Below the pieces are notes generated by a model. That model was not told where the DNA came from and made no database searches. It worked only from the letters and a program-made list of their open reading frames with translations. The position numbers and the translations under genes are program-made. Shown in pieces: positions 1-5,966 of a DNA stretch of 6,235 nt. Source of the DNA: CAZTLI01 sp964614375. GTDB taxonomy: Bacteria; Chloroflexota; Anaerolineae; Aggregatilineales; Phototrophicaceae. Location of the stretch: contig CAZTLI010000335.1 in assembly GCA_964614375.1 (NCBI GenBank), forward strand, positions 1 through 6,235. The letters run 5' to 3'. Position 1 is the stretch's first letter, and the number at the start of each line of letters is the position of its first letter.

Positions 1-635
1 CGATGGCAAAACATGCGCTCAACAAAGGGCGTATTGTCGTCTATGTCTCCGGGTCTGACCGCGACGGCGCAACCTTCGAGAAAATCCAGCGCGCATTCCA
101 GGCGGTGGCAGCAGCCCGTTATCCAACCCTCTTGATTGTCGAAGAGTTGGATGCCTATCTACGGGGTGATGACAAAGCGCGCATCTTGAATGTGCTGGAT
201 GGTGTCGAATCACCTAATAATCCGCAGGGGTCGCTCTTACTGGCAACGACGAATTATCCTGAAGCAATTGATGAACGCATTGTCAAACGTCCGGGACGGT
301 TGGATCGCATTTTCATCATCCCGACGATTAAAGATGATAATCTGGCGGAGAAGATGCTGCGCCACTATATGGCTGACCAGTGGAAAGAAGAGCATGTTGA
401 GGTCGTGGCCCGCTTGACCGGGCAGCCGGGGGCATTCGTGCGCGAAGTAGCACTCCACGCCCGGATGCTTGCCGCCCATGAACGCCAGACCGAAGTGACG
501 CTCGACCTGCTAGAACGGTCTGTTGAAAGCCTGATGCGGCAGATGCGAAACGAGGCTGATTTCTTGTTACAACGCCGCCCAATCGGGTTGATAAAGTCAG
601 ATCGCCGACCTTCACGCTTTGACTACGATGACTAA
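1..635 (+). CDS. AAA-family ATPase, C-terminal part (5' truncated by the window edge)
   Basis: This is the back half of an AAA ATPase, a class that couples ATP hydrolysis to remodelling of proteins or complexes. The reading frame is set by the ATG at 3, but the frame stays open to the window edge and no Walker A P-loop is present, so the true start lies upstream. Counting from that ATG, the visible parts are a Walker B strand TLLIVEELDAY (42-52), an LNVLDGV segment (62-68), a sensor-1 strand LLLATTN (78-84) and an arginine-finger segment RPGRLDR (96-102). A helical C-terminal lid follows, then a basic tail ending in FDYDD. The Walker B Glu-Glu, the LDGV segment and the TTNxPE sensor recall BCS1-like AAA proteins more than FtsH or Cdc48; this is inference. 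Its substrate cannot be told from the fragment. It converges on the membrane glycosyltransferase-like gene, and the two stop codons overlap. Confidence 0.85.
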   Translation, partial: MAKHALNKGRIVVYVSGSDRDGATFEKIQRAFQAVAAARYPTLLIVEELDAYLRGDDKARILNVLDGVESPNNPQGSLLLATTNYPEAIDERIVKRPGRLDRIFIIPTIKDDNLAEKMLRHYMADQWKEEHVEVVARLTGQPGAFVREVALHARMLAAHERQTEVTLDLLERSVESLMRQMRNEADFLLQRRPIGLIKSDRRPSRFDYDD

Positions 636-2314
636 GGATTATGCACTACCGCTGGCTGACTGCGCGGTATCATAATGATGTAGTCAAAACCATTCATGTG
701 GATCTCATGGTCAAATGTATAGTGTTCGCTAATTGCCACCAGCACTTCGGGCGGATAAAATTGGGCACGCAACACGATAAATGCAAACTCGCGATTTTCA
801 ATCATGCGGATGAGTTCTGTACCGTCGAACAATCCTGCACGCCACAAATTCAATAGCTGCGTCGGATTGGTGATAACATCGCGTCCTGCCATCAAACTGA
901 AGCCGGCTTCCTCGCTCAATACCGGGCCGTCGGCTGCGCGCATCATCGCAACGATTTCCCAGCCTGAGTCAATGTCATCTTGAGTCACAAAGTGACCGAT
1001 ATTGGCATAGCCTCCAGCAATACGTCCCGCTGAATCATAAAACCCATTGACGGCGTTGGATTCCAGACCGAACACATCCGCAATTTCCGAAAATACCGCG
1101 CCCTGTGTCGGTAGATGCAATACTGCCCGTCCATAACCCAGATAAAGCAGCGGAATAACGAGCAATCCCCCCGCAAGAATCTGGCGTGCGAACGGACGCA
1201 CTGGCGCAATCAACACATAATAGAGATAATTCTCACGGAAGCGCCATGCGCCACTTAATGTCCGCGATGCGAATAAGCCGCTGAGGATGCACAGCGCTGC
1301 AATCGACGTAGCAAAATAGCTGTCGCCCGCGCCCCACGCCCCCGAACCAATCCCGCCGAGCACTGTCGCCGCAATAAACCAGACACTATAAACTGATAAT
1401 CGGTCAAAATAGAATTCATAGACCACAAAGAACAGCGCCGGAATAATCAGGAATCCGTGCAGCCCAAACCACAATCGGAATAAGCCAATCGCTTGATCAG
1501 GATAGAAAGTGTTGACATTGGCGACAACCGTCTGCCGCCACCACTCGCCACCTGTCGCAACATAGAGCCAACCGAATATCCCCACCCCGACTACCGCAAA
1601 ACCTATCCCATAAACCACAGCGCGACGCGGCTGCCGGATGAACAACCACACCAGTACAGCAATCGCAGTAATCGCTGCAAGCTGCTTGGTATAGCCCCCG
1701 GCAATCAGCAGTCCCAACCCGAAAATGAGTATCCGGCGGCGTTTCCGCGTATTTTCGATTTCATTGGCGTGCGCCAGAATGACCACCGCCAGCGTCTCAA
1801 ACATCACCATCGTCATGTGCTGGCGTACCAGCGGCCCCACATGATAGACCATGTTCGACGCCAGAAATGCCAGACCAGATAACACAGCGATGTAGTTGTG
1901 CCCACGACCATCGCGCAGCAGACCGTCGCGATATACGGCGTAGCCAATTGCCGTCGCCGTAATCAACGTCCCGATAAAGCTGAGTAAGCGCATATACCAG
2001 TAGGCGGGGCCAAACAGCCATACAAACGGCACGCCTAGCACATGAAATAACGGCGGATAATTGCTGGAATAAAATGGATATGTGTCGGTATTTTGATAAG
2101 GCCACTGTCCCTGACTGAACATAATGGTATCGACCAGTTCAAATCCTTCACCCTGATCATAATCAAAGGGGAAGTTCATCAGGTTGACTGCATAGACGAC
2201 ATACACGAGGAAATAGCCAACCAGCACCAGCAGCGCCACAAGGAGTAACACACGATTGACATGGTGCAGCAAGGGAGAAACTGTCAGAGTAGTAGTCGAT
2301 TGAGTGTCGTTCAC
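632..2314 (-). CDS. Multi-pass membrane protein, GT-C / ArnT-like (GT39-type) putative glycosyltransferase
   Basis: A 560-residue integral membrane protein. The first helix is at about 22-43. An outward loop with the acidic motif FDYDQGEG (50-57) follows, then YPPL (86-89), about nine to ten more hydrophobic helices, a TKQ motif (209-211) in a loop between helices, and a soluble C-terminal domain (about 396-560). An acidic first loop, a YPPL motif and a C-terminal extracytoplasmic domain are the usual plan of GT-C enzymes, which move sugars from polyprenyl-phosphate donors onto lipid, glycan or protein on the outer face of the membrane. The donor and acceptor cannot be deduced. The start is GTG at 2314. 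It overlaps the stop codon of the upstream small gene as GTGA and has a GGAG Shine-Dalgarno at 2325-2328, ten bases away, inside that gene, so translational coupling is likely. It could instead be a non-catalytic member of the superfamily. Confidence 0.8.
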   Translation of the reverse strand: MNDTQSTTTLTVSPLLHHVNRVLLLVALLVLVGYFLVYVVYAVNLMNFPFDYDQGEGFELVDTIMFSQGQWPYQNTDTYPFYSSNYPPLFHVLGVPFVWLFGPAYWYMRLLSFIGTLITATAIGYAVYRDGLLRDGRGHNYIAVLSGLAFLASNMVYHVGPLVRQHMTMVMFETLAVVILAHANEIENTRKRRRILIFGLGLLIAGGYTKQLAAITAIAVLVWLFIRQPRRAVVYGIGFAVVGVGIFGWLYVATGGEWWRQTVVANVNTFYPDQAIGLFRLWFGLHGFLIIPALFFVVYEFYFDRLSVYSVWFIAATVLGGIGSGAWGAGDSYFATSIAALCILSGLFASRTLSGAWRFRENYLYYVLIAPVRPFARQILAGGLLVIPLLYLGYGRAVLHLPTQGAVFSEIADVFGLESNAVNGFYDSAGRIAGGYANIGHFVTQDDIDSGWEIVAMMRAADGPVLSEEAGFSLMAGRDVITNPTQLLNLWRAGLFDGTELIRMIENREFAFIVLRAQFYPPEVLVAISEHYTFDHEIHMNGFDYIIMIPRSQPAVVHNP

Positions 2315-2577
2315 GCCGGGTCGTCTCCGAGGGGAATCAGGCTCAGTCCAACCAGCGCAATCCCGACCATCGCCAGCAGCGCCAATCGCTGGGCGGGGCC
2401 GATACCACCTTCGCGTCCCACATCCAGCACATCAATCGCGATAATCGCCAGAAAGCCAGATATGCCAATAGCGGTCATCAATATACCCAGATGTCGCTTG
2501 CTAAAGGTATAGTCTTCCGAGAATAAATCCCAGAGCCAGAAGCGCCATTCACTCTGATTTGACTTGTCATTATCCAT
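2311..2577 (-). CDS. Small two-helix membrane protein, first gene of the glycosyltransferase-like operon
   Basis: An 88-residue protein with no name I recognise. The N-terminus is polar and rich in Trp and acidic residues (about 1-27). Helix 1 spans about 29-51, a short loop holds DVGREGGIGP (52-61), helix 2 spans about 63-83, and the tail is LGDDPA. I start it at ATG 2577. ATG 2589 (92 residues) is equally possible, and neither has a good Shine-Dalgarno. A longer TTG start at 2658 is disfavoured because a plausible promoter (2609-2636) would then lie inside the gene. Its TGA overlaps the GTG of the following membrane gene, so the two are almost certainly co-transcribed. A role as a partner or stabiliser of that protein is inference from this coupling. 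Confidence 0.65.
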   Translation of the reverse strand: MDNDKSNQSEWRFWLWDLFSEDYTFSKRHLGILMTAIGISGFLAIIAIDVLDVGREGGIGPAQRLALLAMVGIALVGLSLIPLGDDPA

Positions 2578-2608
2578 GCAATTGTCCATCGTCGCTAGTA
2601 CGCGGGGA

Positions 2609-2636
2609 AGTGTATCGGAGAACCGCGCCTTTTCAA
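2609..2636 (-). promoter_or_regulatory. Candidate sigma70 promoter for the small membrane protein / glycosyltransferase-like operon
   Basis: Read on the minus strand, a -35 box TTGAAA (2631-2636) is followed by a 16-base spacer and a -10 box TACACT (2609-2614). Five of six and four of six bases match consensus. Transcription would begin near 2602, just upstream of the two candidate ATG starts (2589 and 2577). This is a sequence match only. Confidence 0.4.
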
Positions 2637-2747
2637 GTGCAGACTGTGACTTGTGCAAGTTTGTCGTGGAAGCCTGTTCAGAATGCCTATTTATGATTTT
2701 ACGGCCTCATGCTATCCTTCTTCCTTATTCCATCAGCATTTACTGGC

Positions 2748-2775
2748 TTGCAATCATCAATGTATCTGTTATGAT
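2748..2775 (+). promoter_or_regulatory. aspS promoter (extended -10)
   Basis: A -35 box TTGCAA (2748-2753), a 16-base spacer and a -10 box TATGAT (2770-2775) are present, with an upstream TGT triplet that makes an extended -10. The start point would be about 2782, giving a leader of roughly 44 bases. No T-box or other long leader structure fits in that space. The -10 hexamer is the same as that of the tRNA operon promoter near the right end of the window. Confidence 0.65.
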
Positions 2776-2809
2776 ACGTTGTGAACCCTAATAACTCGTT
2801 ATCGCCGAT

Positions 2810-2815
2810 AAGGAG
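2810..2815 (+). promoter_or_regulatory. Ribosome binding site that fixes the aspS start
   Basis: AAGGAG lies ten bases before ATG 2826. No comparable site precedes the in-frame GTG at 2781, so this decides the start codon. Confidence 0.8.
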
Positions 2816-2825
2816 CGGCAGAATC

Positions 2826-4643
2826 ATGTTGAAGACACATACGTGTGGCGAACTCCGTACAGAAAATAATGGTCAGCAGGTCAAGCTGGCAGGCTGGGTC
2901 AATCGTCGCCGTGATCAGGGCGGCCTCATCTTCATTGACCTGCGCGATCGCTGGGGCATTACACAAATCGTCATTGATAAGGAACACGCGCCCGACGCTC
3001 ACGCCATCGCCAATACGGTTCGCAATGAGTATGTGGTACAGGTCGCCGGACACGTCCGTATTCGCCCGGCGGGTACAGAAAATTCTGAGCTGCCAACCGG
3101 CAAAATTGATGTGTATACAGATAAGATGATGCTGCTCAACACCTCCAAAAATCCACCGTTTTATCTGAACGATGACGAGCGGATTGAAAAAGAAGGTCTG
3201 GACGAATCGCTGCGGATGAAGCATCGCTATCTCGACCTGCGGCGTCAGAAAATGCAGCGCAATATCGTATTGCGGCATAAAGCGATTAAATTCATACGGG
3301 ATTATTTGGATGCACGCAGTTTTGTCGAAATCGAAACACCGATACTTTTCAAAACCACGCCGGAAGGCGCGCGCGACTTCCTCGTGCCCAGTCGATTGCA
3401 ACCGGGCAAGTTCTATGCCCTGCCCCAATCGCCCCAACAGTTAAAGCAATTGTTGATGGTTGGCGGTTACGAAAAATATTTTCAGATTGCGCGCTGCTTC
3501 CGCGATGAAGACCTGCGCGGTCAACGCCAGCCCGAATTCACACAACTTGACCTCGAAATGAGTTTTGTCGAACGCGAAGATGTCATGCAGCTTAACGAAG
3601 CGATGATGACTCAATTGGTCAAGACCGTCGCGCCGGATAAACGCATCCAGCAAGAACCGTTCCCACACATTCTGTACAAAGATTCGCTGGAACTCTACGG
3701 CAATGACCGTCCCGACATCCGTTATGACCTTCGCGCGATTGATGTCAGTGAAATGGCGGGTAAGAGCGGTTTCGGCGTGTTTGTGGAAAATGTCGCAGCG
3801 GGCAAGCCGGTTAAGGTCATCCGCGCACCCGGTATGGCGGGCCAACTCAGCGGCACGCAATTGCGTAAAGTCACTGCCGAACTTGAAGATATGTCTAAAA
3901 AAGCTGGCGCAAAGGGACTGGCGTGGATGGCGATGCCCACCGAACCGGAAGGCGAAGTCAAGGGGCCAATCGGCAAATTTTTCACCGTTGAACAGAAGCT
4001 CGAATTGTTTGAGTTGGTCGATGCTCAGCCCGGTGACTTGCTGCTGTTTATGTCCGATTTCCGCGAGATAGTCTATGCCGTGACCGACGCCCTGCGCCCG
4101 CATTTAGCGCGAGAATTAGGCTTGATTGACGACAATGTGCTGGCTTACTGCTGGGTCGTGGACTTCCCGATGTTTTATTGGGACGAAGAAAACAAACGCT
4201 GGGATCCATCGCAGCATATGTTCACCATGCCCATGCCAGAAGATGTCCATCTGCTCGAGAGTGACCCCGGCGCGGCGCGGGGTTCGCAATATGATATGGT
4301 CTGCAACGGGCATGAAGTCGCTGGCGGCAGCATCCGTATCCATGACCGCGCCTTACAGGAGAAAATGTTCCCGTTAATCGGCAAGACCACCGAGCTGGCG
4401 ATGTCGCAGTTCGGGCACATTTTAGAAGCCTTTGAGTATGGCGTACCGCCGCATGGTGGCATCGCGTGGGGGTTGGATCGCGTGGTGGCGCTGCTGGCCG
4501 GCGAACCCAATATCCGCGAGGTCATCGCTTTCCCCAAATCCCAGACTGGTTCAGATGTGATGGCACAGGCTCCGTCCGCACCCGAACCGGGTCAATTGGA
4601 AGAACTGTGCATCCGCGTCGATTTGCCGGATGACGAAGACTAA
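2826..4643 (+). CDS. aspS: Aspartyl-tRNA synthetase, bacterial type (class IIb)
   Basis: This cytoplasmic enzyme charges tRNA-Asp with aspartate using ATP. The 605 residues match the usual bacterial length (about 590). In order they show an N-terminal OB-fold anticodon-binding domain with GWVNRRRDQGG (23-33) and IDLRDR (37-42), class II motif 1 leading to TPEGARDFLVPSR (178-190), and the aspartate-pocket QSPQ (201-204). Motif 2 is FRDEDLRGQRQPEFTQ (225-240). The bacterial insertion (GAD) domain spans about 295-415, motif 3 is GIAWGLDR (545-552), and the C-terminal FPKSQTGSD follows. The start is ATG 2826, which has an AAGGAG Shine-Dalgarno at 2810-2815. A GTG at 2781 would add 15 residues but sits at the predicted transcription start and has no ribosome site. 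Whether it charges only tRNA-Asp or also tRNA-Asn is unclear, because residue 31 is Gln rather than Leu or His. It appears to be a single-gene transcript ending in a strong terminator. Confidence 0.98.
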   Translation: MLKTHTCGELRTENNGQQVKLAGWVNRRRDQGGLIFIDLRDRWGITQIVIDKEHAPDAHAIANTVRNEYVVQVAGHVRIRPAGTENSELPTGKIDVYTDKMMLLNTSKNPPFYLNDDERIEKEGLDESLRMKHRYLDLRRQKMQRNIVLRHKAIKFIRDYLDARSFVEIETPILFKTTPEGARDFLVPSRLQPGKFYALPQSPQQLKQLLMVGGYEKYFQIARCFRDEDLRGQRQPEFTQLDLEMSFVEREDVMQLNEAMMTQLVKTVAPDKRIQQEPFPHILYKDSLELYGNDRPDIRYDLRAIDVSEMAGKSGFGVFVENVAAGKPVKVIRAPGMAGQLSGTQLRKVTAELEDMSKKAGAKGLAWMAMPTEPEGEVKGPIGKFFTVEQKLELFELVDAQPGDLLLFMSDFREIVYAVTDALRPHLARELGLIDDNVLAYCWVVDFPMFYWDEENKRWDPSQHMFTMPMPEDVHLLESDPGAARGSQYDMVCNGHEVAGGSIRIHDRALQEKMFPLIGKTTELAMSQFGHILEAFEYGVPPHGGIAWGLDRVVALLAGEPNIREVIAFPKSQTGSDVMAQAPSAPEPGQLEELCIRVDLPDDED

Positions 4644-4646
4644 ATC

Positions 4647-4682
4647 AAACGGGCGGCCTCGTTATGGAGGTCGCCCGTTTTT
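4647..4682 (+). terminator. Intrinsic terminator of aspS, possibly bidirectional
   Basis: Three bases after the aspS stop codon there is a 14-base-pair stem: 4647-4660 pairs with 4667-4680 with one G-U pair, and the loop is GTTATG. Five T residues follow (4678-4682), three of them in the stem. On the minus strand the same hairpin lies 18 bases past the aquaporin stop and is followed by the short T-rich tail GTTTGATTT. It may therefore also end that transcript, less efficiently. Confidence 0.9.
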
Positions 4683-4700
4683 CATGATTCTTGTTTCGCG

Positions 4701-5357
4701 TTAGTCAGATTTCACGATATAGGTCTGCACCAGACCCGCAATGATGCCCCCGGCAAAGATGCCGAGCAAATAAGCAGGGACATAACTAAAGTCGCCGGCT
4801 GCTAATGCTGGCCCCAATGTCCGCGCGGGGTTGAGTGATGCACCCGTGAAGACTCCACCCGCGAGAATCGACCCCGCCAGTGTGAAACCAATCGCCACAC
4901 CCGCCAGATTGCCTGCCTTGCCGAACACCGCCGCCTGATAGACCGCGCTCACAAGGAAAAACGTCAGCACCGCTTCGAGCGCTGCCGCTTGCCAGACATT
5001 TGATGCTGTCAAACTCCCTATCGTTTGACCATAATTGCCGGGGTCAGGCAGAATGACCACCAGCAATAATGCAGCCGCGATCCCCCCAACAAACTGTGCC
5101 ACCCAATAAGCGACAGCATCATTGATTTTGATTTTTCCGCCTACCAGTAATCCCGCAGTCACCGCCGGGTTGACGTGCGCGCCCGAAATATGCCCATAGG
5201 CATAGATAATCCCCACCACGATCAGGCCATGCCCTAATGCAGGCACGACGACATTTGCATTTGACCCGGACACACCCGTCACAACGACAGCAAACGCCCC
5301 CACAAACACCAGCGTAAACGTCCCAATCAATTCCGCAATCGCGGCTCGAATATTCAC
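4701..5357 (-). CDS. Aquaporin / MIP-family membrane channel
   Basis: A 218-residue channel of the major intrinsic protein family, which lets water or small neutral solutes cross the cytoplasmic membrane. It has the family's six-helix, two-half-helix pattern, with signature loops SGAHVNPAV (58-66) and TGASLNPAR (171-179). Its length and the spacing up to the first NPA match E. coli AqpZ. Placed on AqpZ, the aromatic/arginine filter is His43, Ile164, Ala173 and Arg179, where AqpZ has Phe, His, Thr and Arg. There is no glycerol-facilitator type long loop, so this is a small aquaporin, not GlpF. The start is GTG 5357, preceded by AAAGGAG at 5367-5373. Longer in-frame starts (such as the one at 5462) would run through the promoter. 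The substrate is uncertain: water is likely, and ammonia or similar solutes are possible given the filter. Confidence 0.95.
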   Translation of the reverse strand: MNIRAAIAELIGTFTLVFVGAFAVVVTGVSGSNANVVVPALGHGLIVVGIIYAYGHISGAHVNPAVTAGLLVGGKIKINDAVAYWVAQFVGGIAAALLLVVILPDPGNYGQTIGSLTASNVWQAAALEAVLTFFLVSAVYQAAVFGKAGNLAGVAIGFTLAGSILAGGVFTGASLNPARTLGPALAAGDFSYVPAYLLGIFAGGIIAGLVQTYIVKSD

Positions 5358-5366
5358 AACACGCTT

Positions 5367-5373
5367 CTCCTTT
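5367..5373 (-). promoter_or_regulatory. Ribosome binding site fixing the aquaporin GTG start
   Basis: On the minus strand AAAGGAG lies nine bases before GTG 5357. This supports the 218-residue protein over longer in-frame readings. Confidence 0.8.
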
Positions 5374-5399
5374 ATGTGACGTATAGATACCAGCCCGCA

Positions 5400-5432
5400 A
5401 TTATAGCGAATCTCGAATGACCCAAAATGACC
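5400..5432 (-). promoter_or_regulatory. Aquaporin promoter with tandem 7-base repeat in the -35 region
   Basis: A perfect -10 box TATAAT (minus strand, 5400-5405) lies 42 bases before the start codon. No good -35 box stands at the right distance. Two copies of GGTCATT (minus strand; 5426-5432 and 5416-5422), with a 10-base period, occupy that place. The leader would be about 35 bases. The repeats may be a regulator site; that is inference. Confidence 0.55.
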
Positions 5433-5449
5433 AATGGTACAGTTTGCTT

Positions 5450-5745
5450 CTATAGCAGCCAATCGGGATTGTCAAATCCACCATATTCCTGTATCGCGCC
5501 GAAGGTATGTTGCGCCAGCTCAGTGCGATAAATACGGATCGCACATACACCATTTTCGAGTCGATTACGCCGGGTATCACTACCCTTCCTGACTTGAACT
5601 TTGTTAAAGCATTCAAGAGGTACATCGCGCAAATCCGCCAATTAACGGATCCGCGCGAAACTTCCAATTCATCTTTTATCTCACTGACCGACCAACCTTC
5701 ACGTCGTAATTGCTGTGCTTTTTCTCTCGTATCACGTTTAATCAT
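5450..5745 (-). pseudogene. Remnant of a small helix-turn-helix protein gene, internally deleted and frame-broken
   Basis: Reading starts at ATG 5745 with an AGGTG ribosome site at 5752-5756. The first 34 or so codons give MIKRDTREKAQQLRREGW followed by SVSEIKDELEVSRGSV, a clear HTH like those that open small HTH/endonuclease-like proteins. After about 5645 this frame becomes unconvincing (Trp, Cys and Met rich). It would run to 5401, into the aquaporin -10 box. The -1 frame instead gives a normal soluble sequence, LADLRDVPLECFNKVQ then RLENGVCAIRIYRTEL and EYGGFDNPDWLL, ending at TAG 5450. This looks like the C-terminal part of the same kind of protein. The middle domain expected between them is absent, so I infer a large internal deletion plus a frame change. 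An imperfect inverted repeat covers the break. The family assignment is from memory and tentative. A real 117-residue protein in the first frame, or a sequencing error, are alternatives. Confidence 0.5.
5627..5656. repeat. Imperfect inverted repeat at the frame break of the HTH remnant
   Basis: The arms GCGCAAATCCG (5627-5637) and CGGATCCGCGC (5646-5656) pair at nine of eleven positions around an eight-base loop. The site where the coherent reading frame switches (about 5640-5646) lies in the loop, so the hairpin may mark a deletion junction. Confidence 0.5.
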
Positions 5746-5804
5746 CGCAAACACCTATCTTATAGACACAAAAGGGTATCGTCAGATATACAAAAATTGA
5801 CAAC

Positions 5805-5831
5805 AAAAAAGCCTTCCATTAAGAAAGGCTT
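5805..5831 (-). terminator. Intrinsic terminator of the tRNA operon
   Basis: On the minus strand, directly after the second tRNA, AAGCCTTTC pairs with GGAAGGCTT around the loop TTAAT (5809-5831; nine pairs including one G-T). A run of six T follows (5805-5810), two of them in the stem. It begins one base after the encoded CCA end. Confidence 0.88.
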
Positions 5832-5832
5832 G

Positions 5833-5910
5833 TGGTGGTGATGGCAGGGATCGAACCTGCGAACCTTTCGATTATGAGTCGAACGCTCTAACCATCTGAG
5901 CTACATCACC
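5833..5910 (-). tRNA. tRNA with CAT anticodon, probably elongator tRNA-Met
   Basis: A full cloverleaf. The acceptor is GGTGATG / CATCACC, the D stem is GCTC/GAGC, and the anticodon stem TTCGA/TCGAA encloses loop CTCATAA (anticodon CAT). The T arm is GCAGG-TTCGATC-CCTGC. The discriminator is A73 and a genomically encoded CCA lies at 5833-5835. The variable region appears to have six bases (AGGTTC), one more than usual. CAT can also mark tRNA-Ile2, read after lysidine modification by TilS. Here pairs 4-69 and 5-68 are G-C and A-T, not the two C-G pairs seen in E. coli and B. subtilis tRNA-Ile2, which favours Met. It is the second gene of a two-tRNA operon, 56 bases after the initiator tRNA. Confidence 0.93.
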
Positions 5911-5966
5911 ATCAATATTTTTCCAATCCTAAATCAATGCTTAATGCCTTAGAATTGGGAATTGAG

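Noticed and set aside
1493..1882. 129-codon plus-strand frame inside the glycosyltransferase-like gene
   Set aside because: Low-complexity Pro/Arg/His-rich shadow of the opposite-strand membrane gene.
2578..2658. Longer start (TTG 2658) for the small two-helix protein
   Set aside because: It would contain the candidate promoter, has no clear SD, and adds an unpatterned N-terminal tail.
2781..2825. Longer aspS start at GTG 2781, adding 15 residues
   Set aside because: It coincides with the predicted transcription start, has no SD, and ATG 2826 has AAGGAG at good spacing and gives the normal N-terminus.
2659..2825. Possible small RNA, riboswitch or T-box leader in the divergent region
   Set aside because: The predicted aspS leader is only about 44 bases, and no stable stem or T-box consensus is seen.
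3441..4103. Long open frame antisense to aspS (also others at 2799-3437 and 3703-4071)
   Set aside because: Shadows of aspS codon usage; no SD, no recognisable domain.
5358..5462. 35-residue N-terminal extension of the aquaporin
   Set aside because: It would run over the SD and the TATAAT box; GTG 5357 aligns with the AqpZ N-terminus.
5401..5641. Continuation of the HTH gene in its first frame to 5401
   Set aside because: Composition is unlike a soluble protein and it reads into the aquaporin -10 box; the -1 frame is far more protein-like. Not excluded entirely.
5640..5650. Programmed -1 frameshift joining the two halves of the HTH gene
   Set aside because: No slippery heptamer is visible at the switch point, and the middle domain would still be missing.
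5507..5800. Plus-strand frame across the HTH remnant
   Set aside because: No SD or domain; it covers the remnant antisense and its upstream region.
5911..5966. Possible extra gene or terminator between the two tRNAs
   Set aside because: Only a 56-base AT-rich spacer with a weak imperfect inverted repeat and no T run; the tRNAs look co-transcribed.
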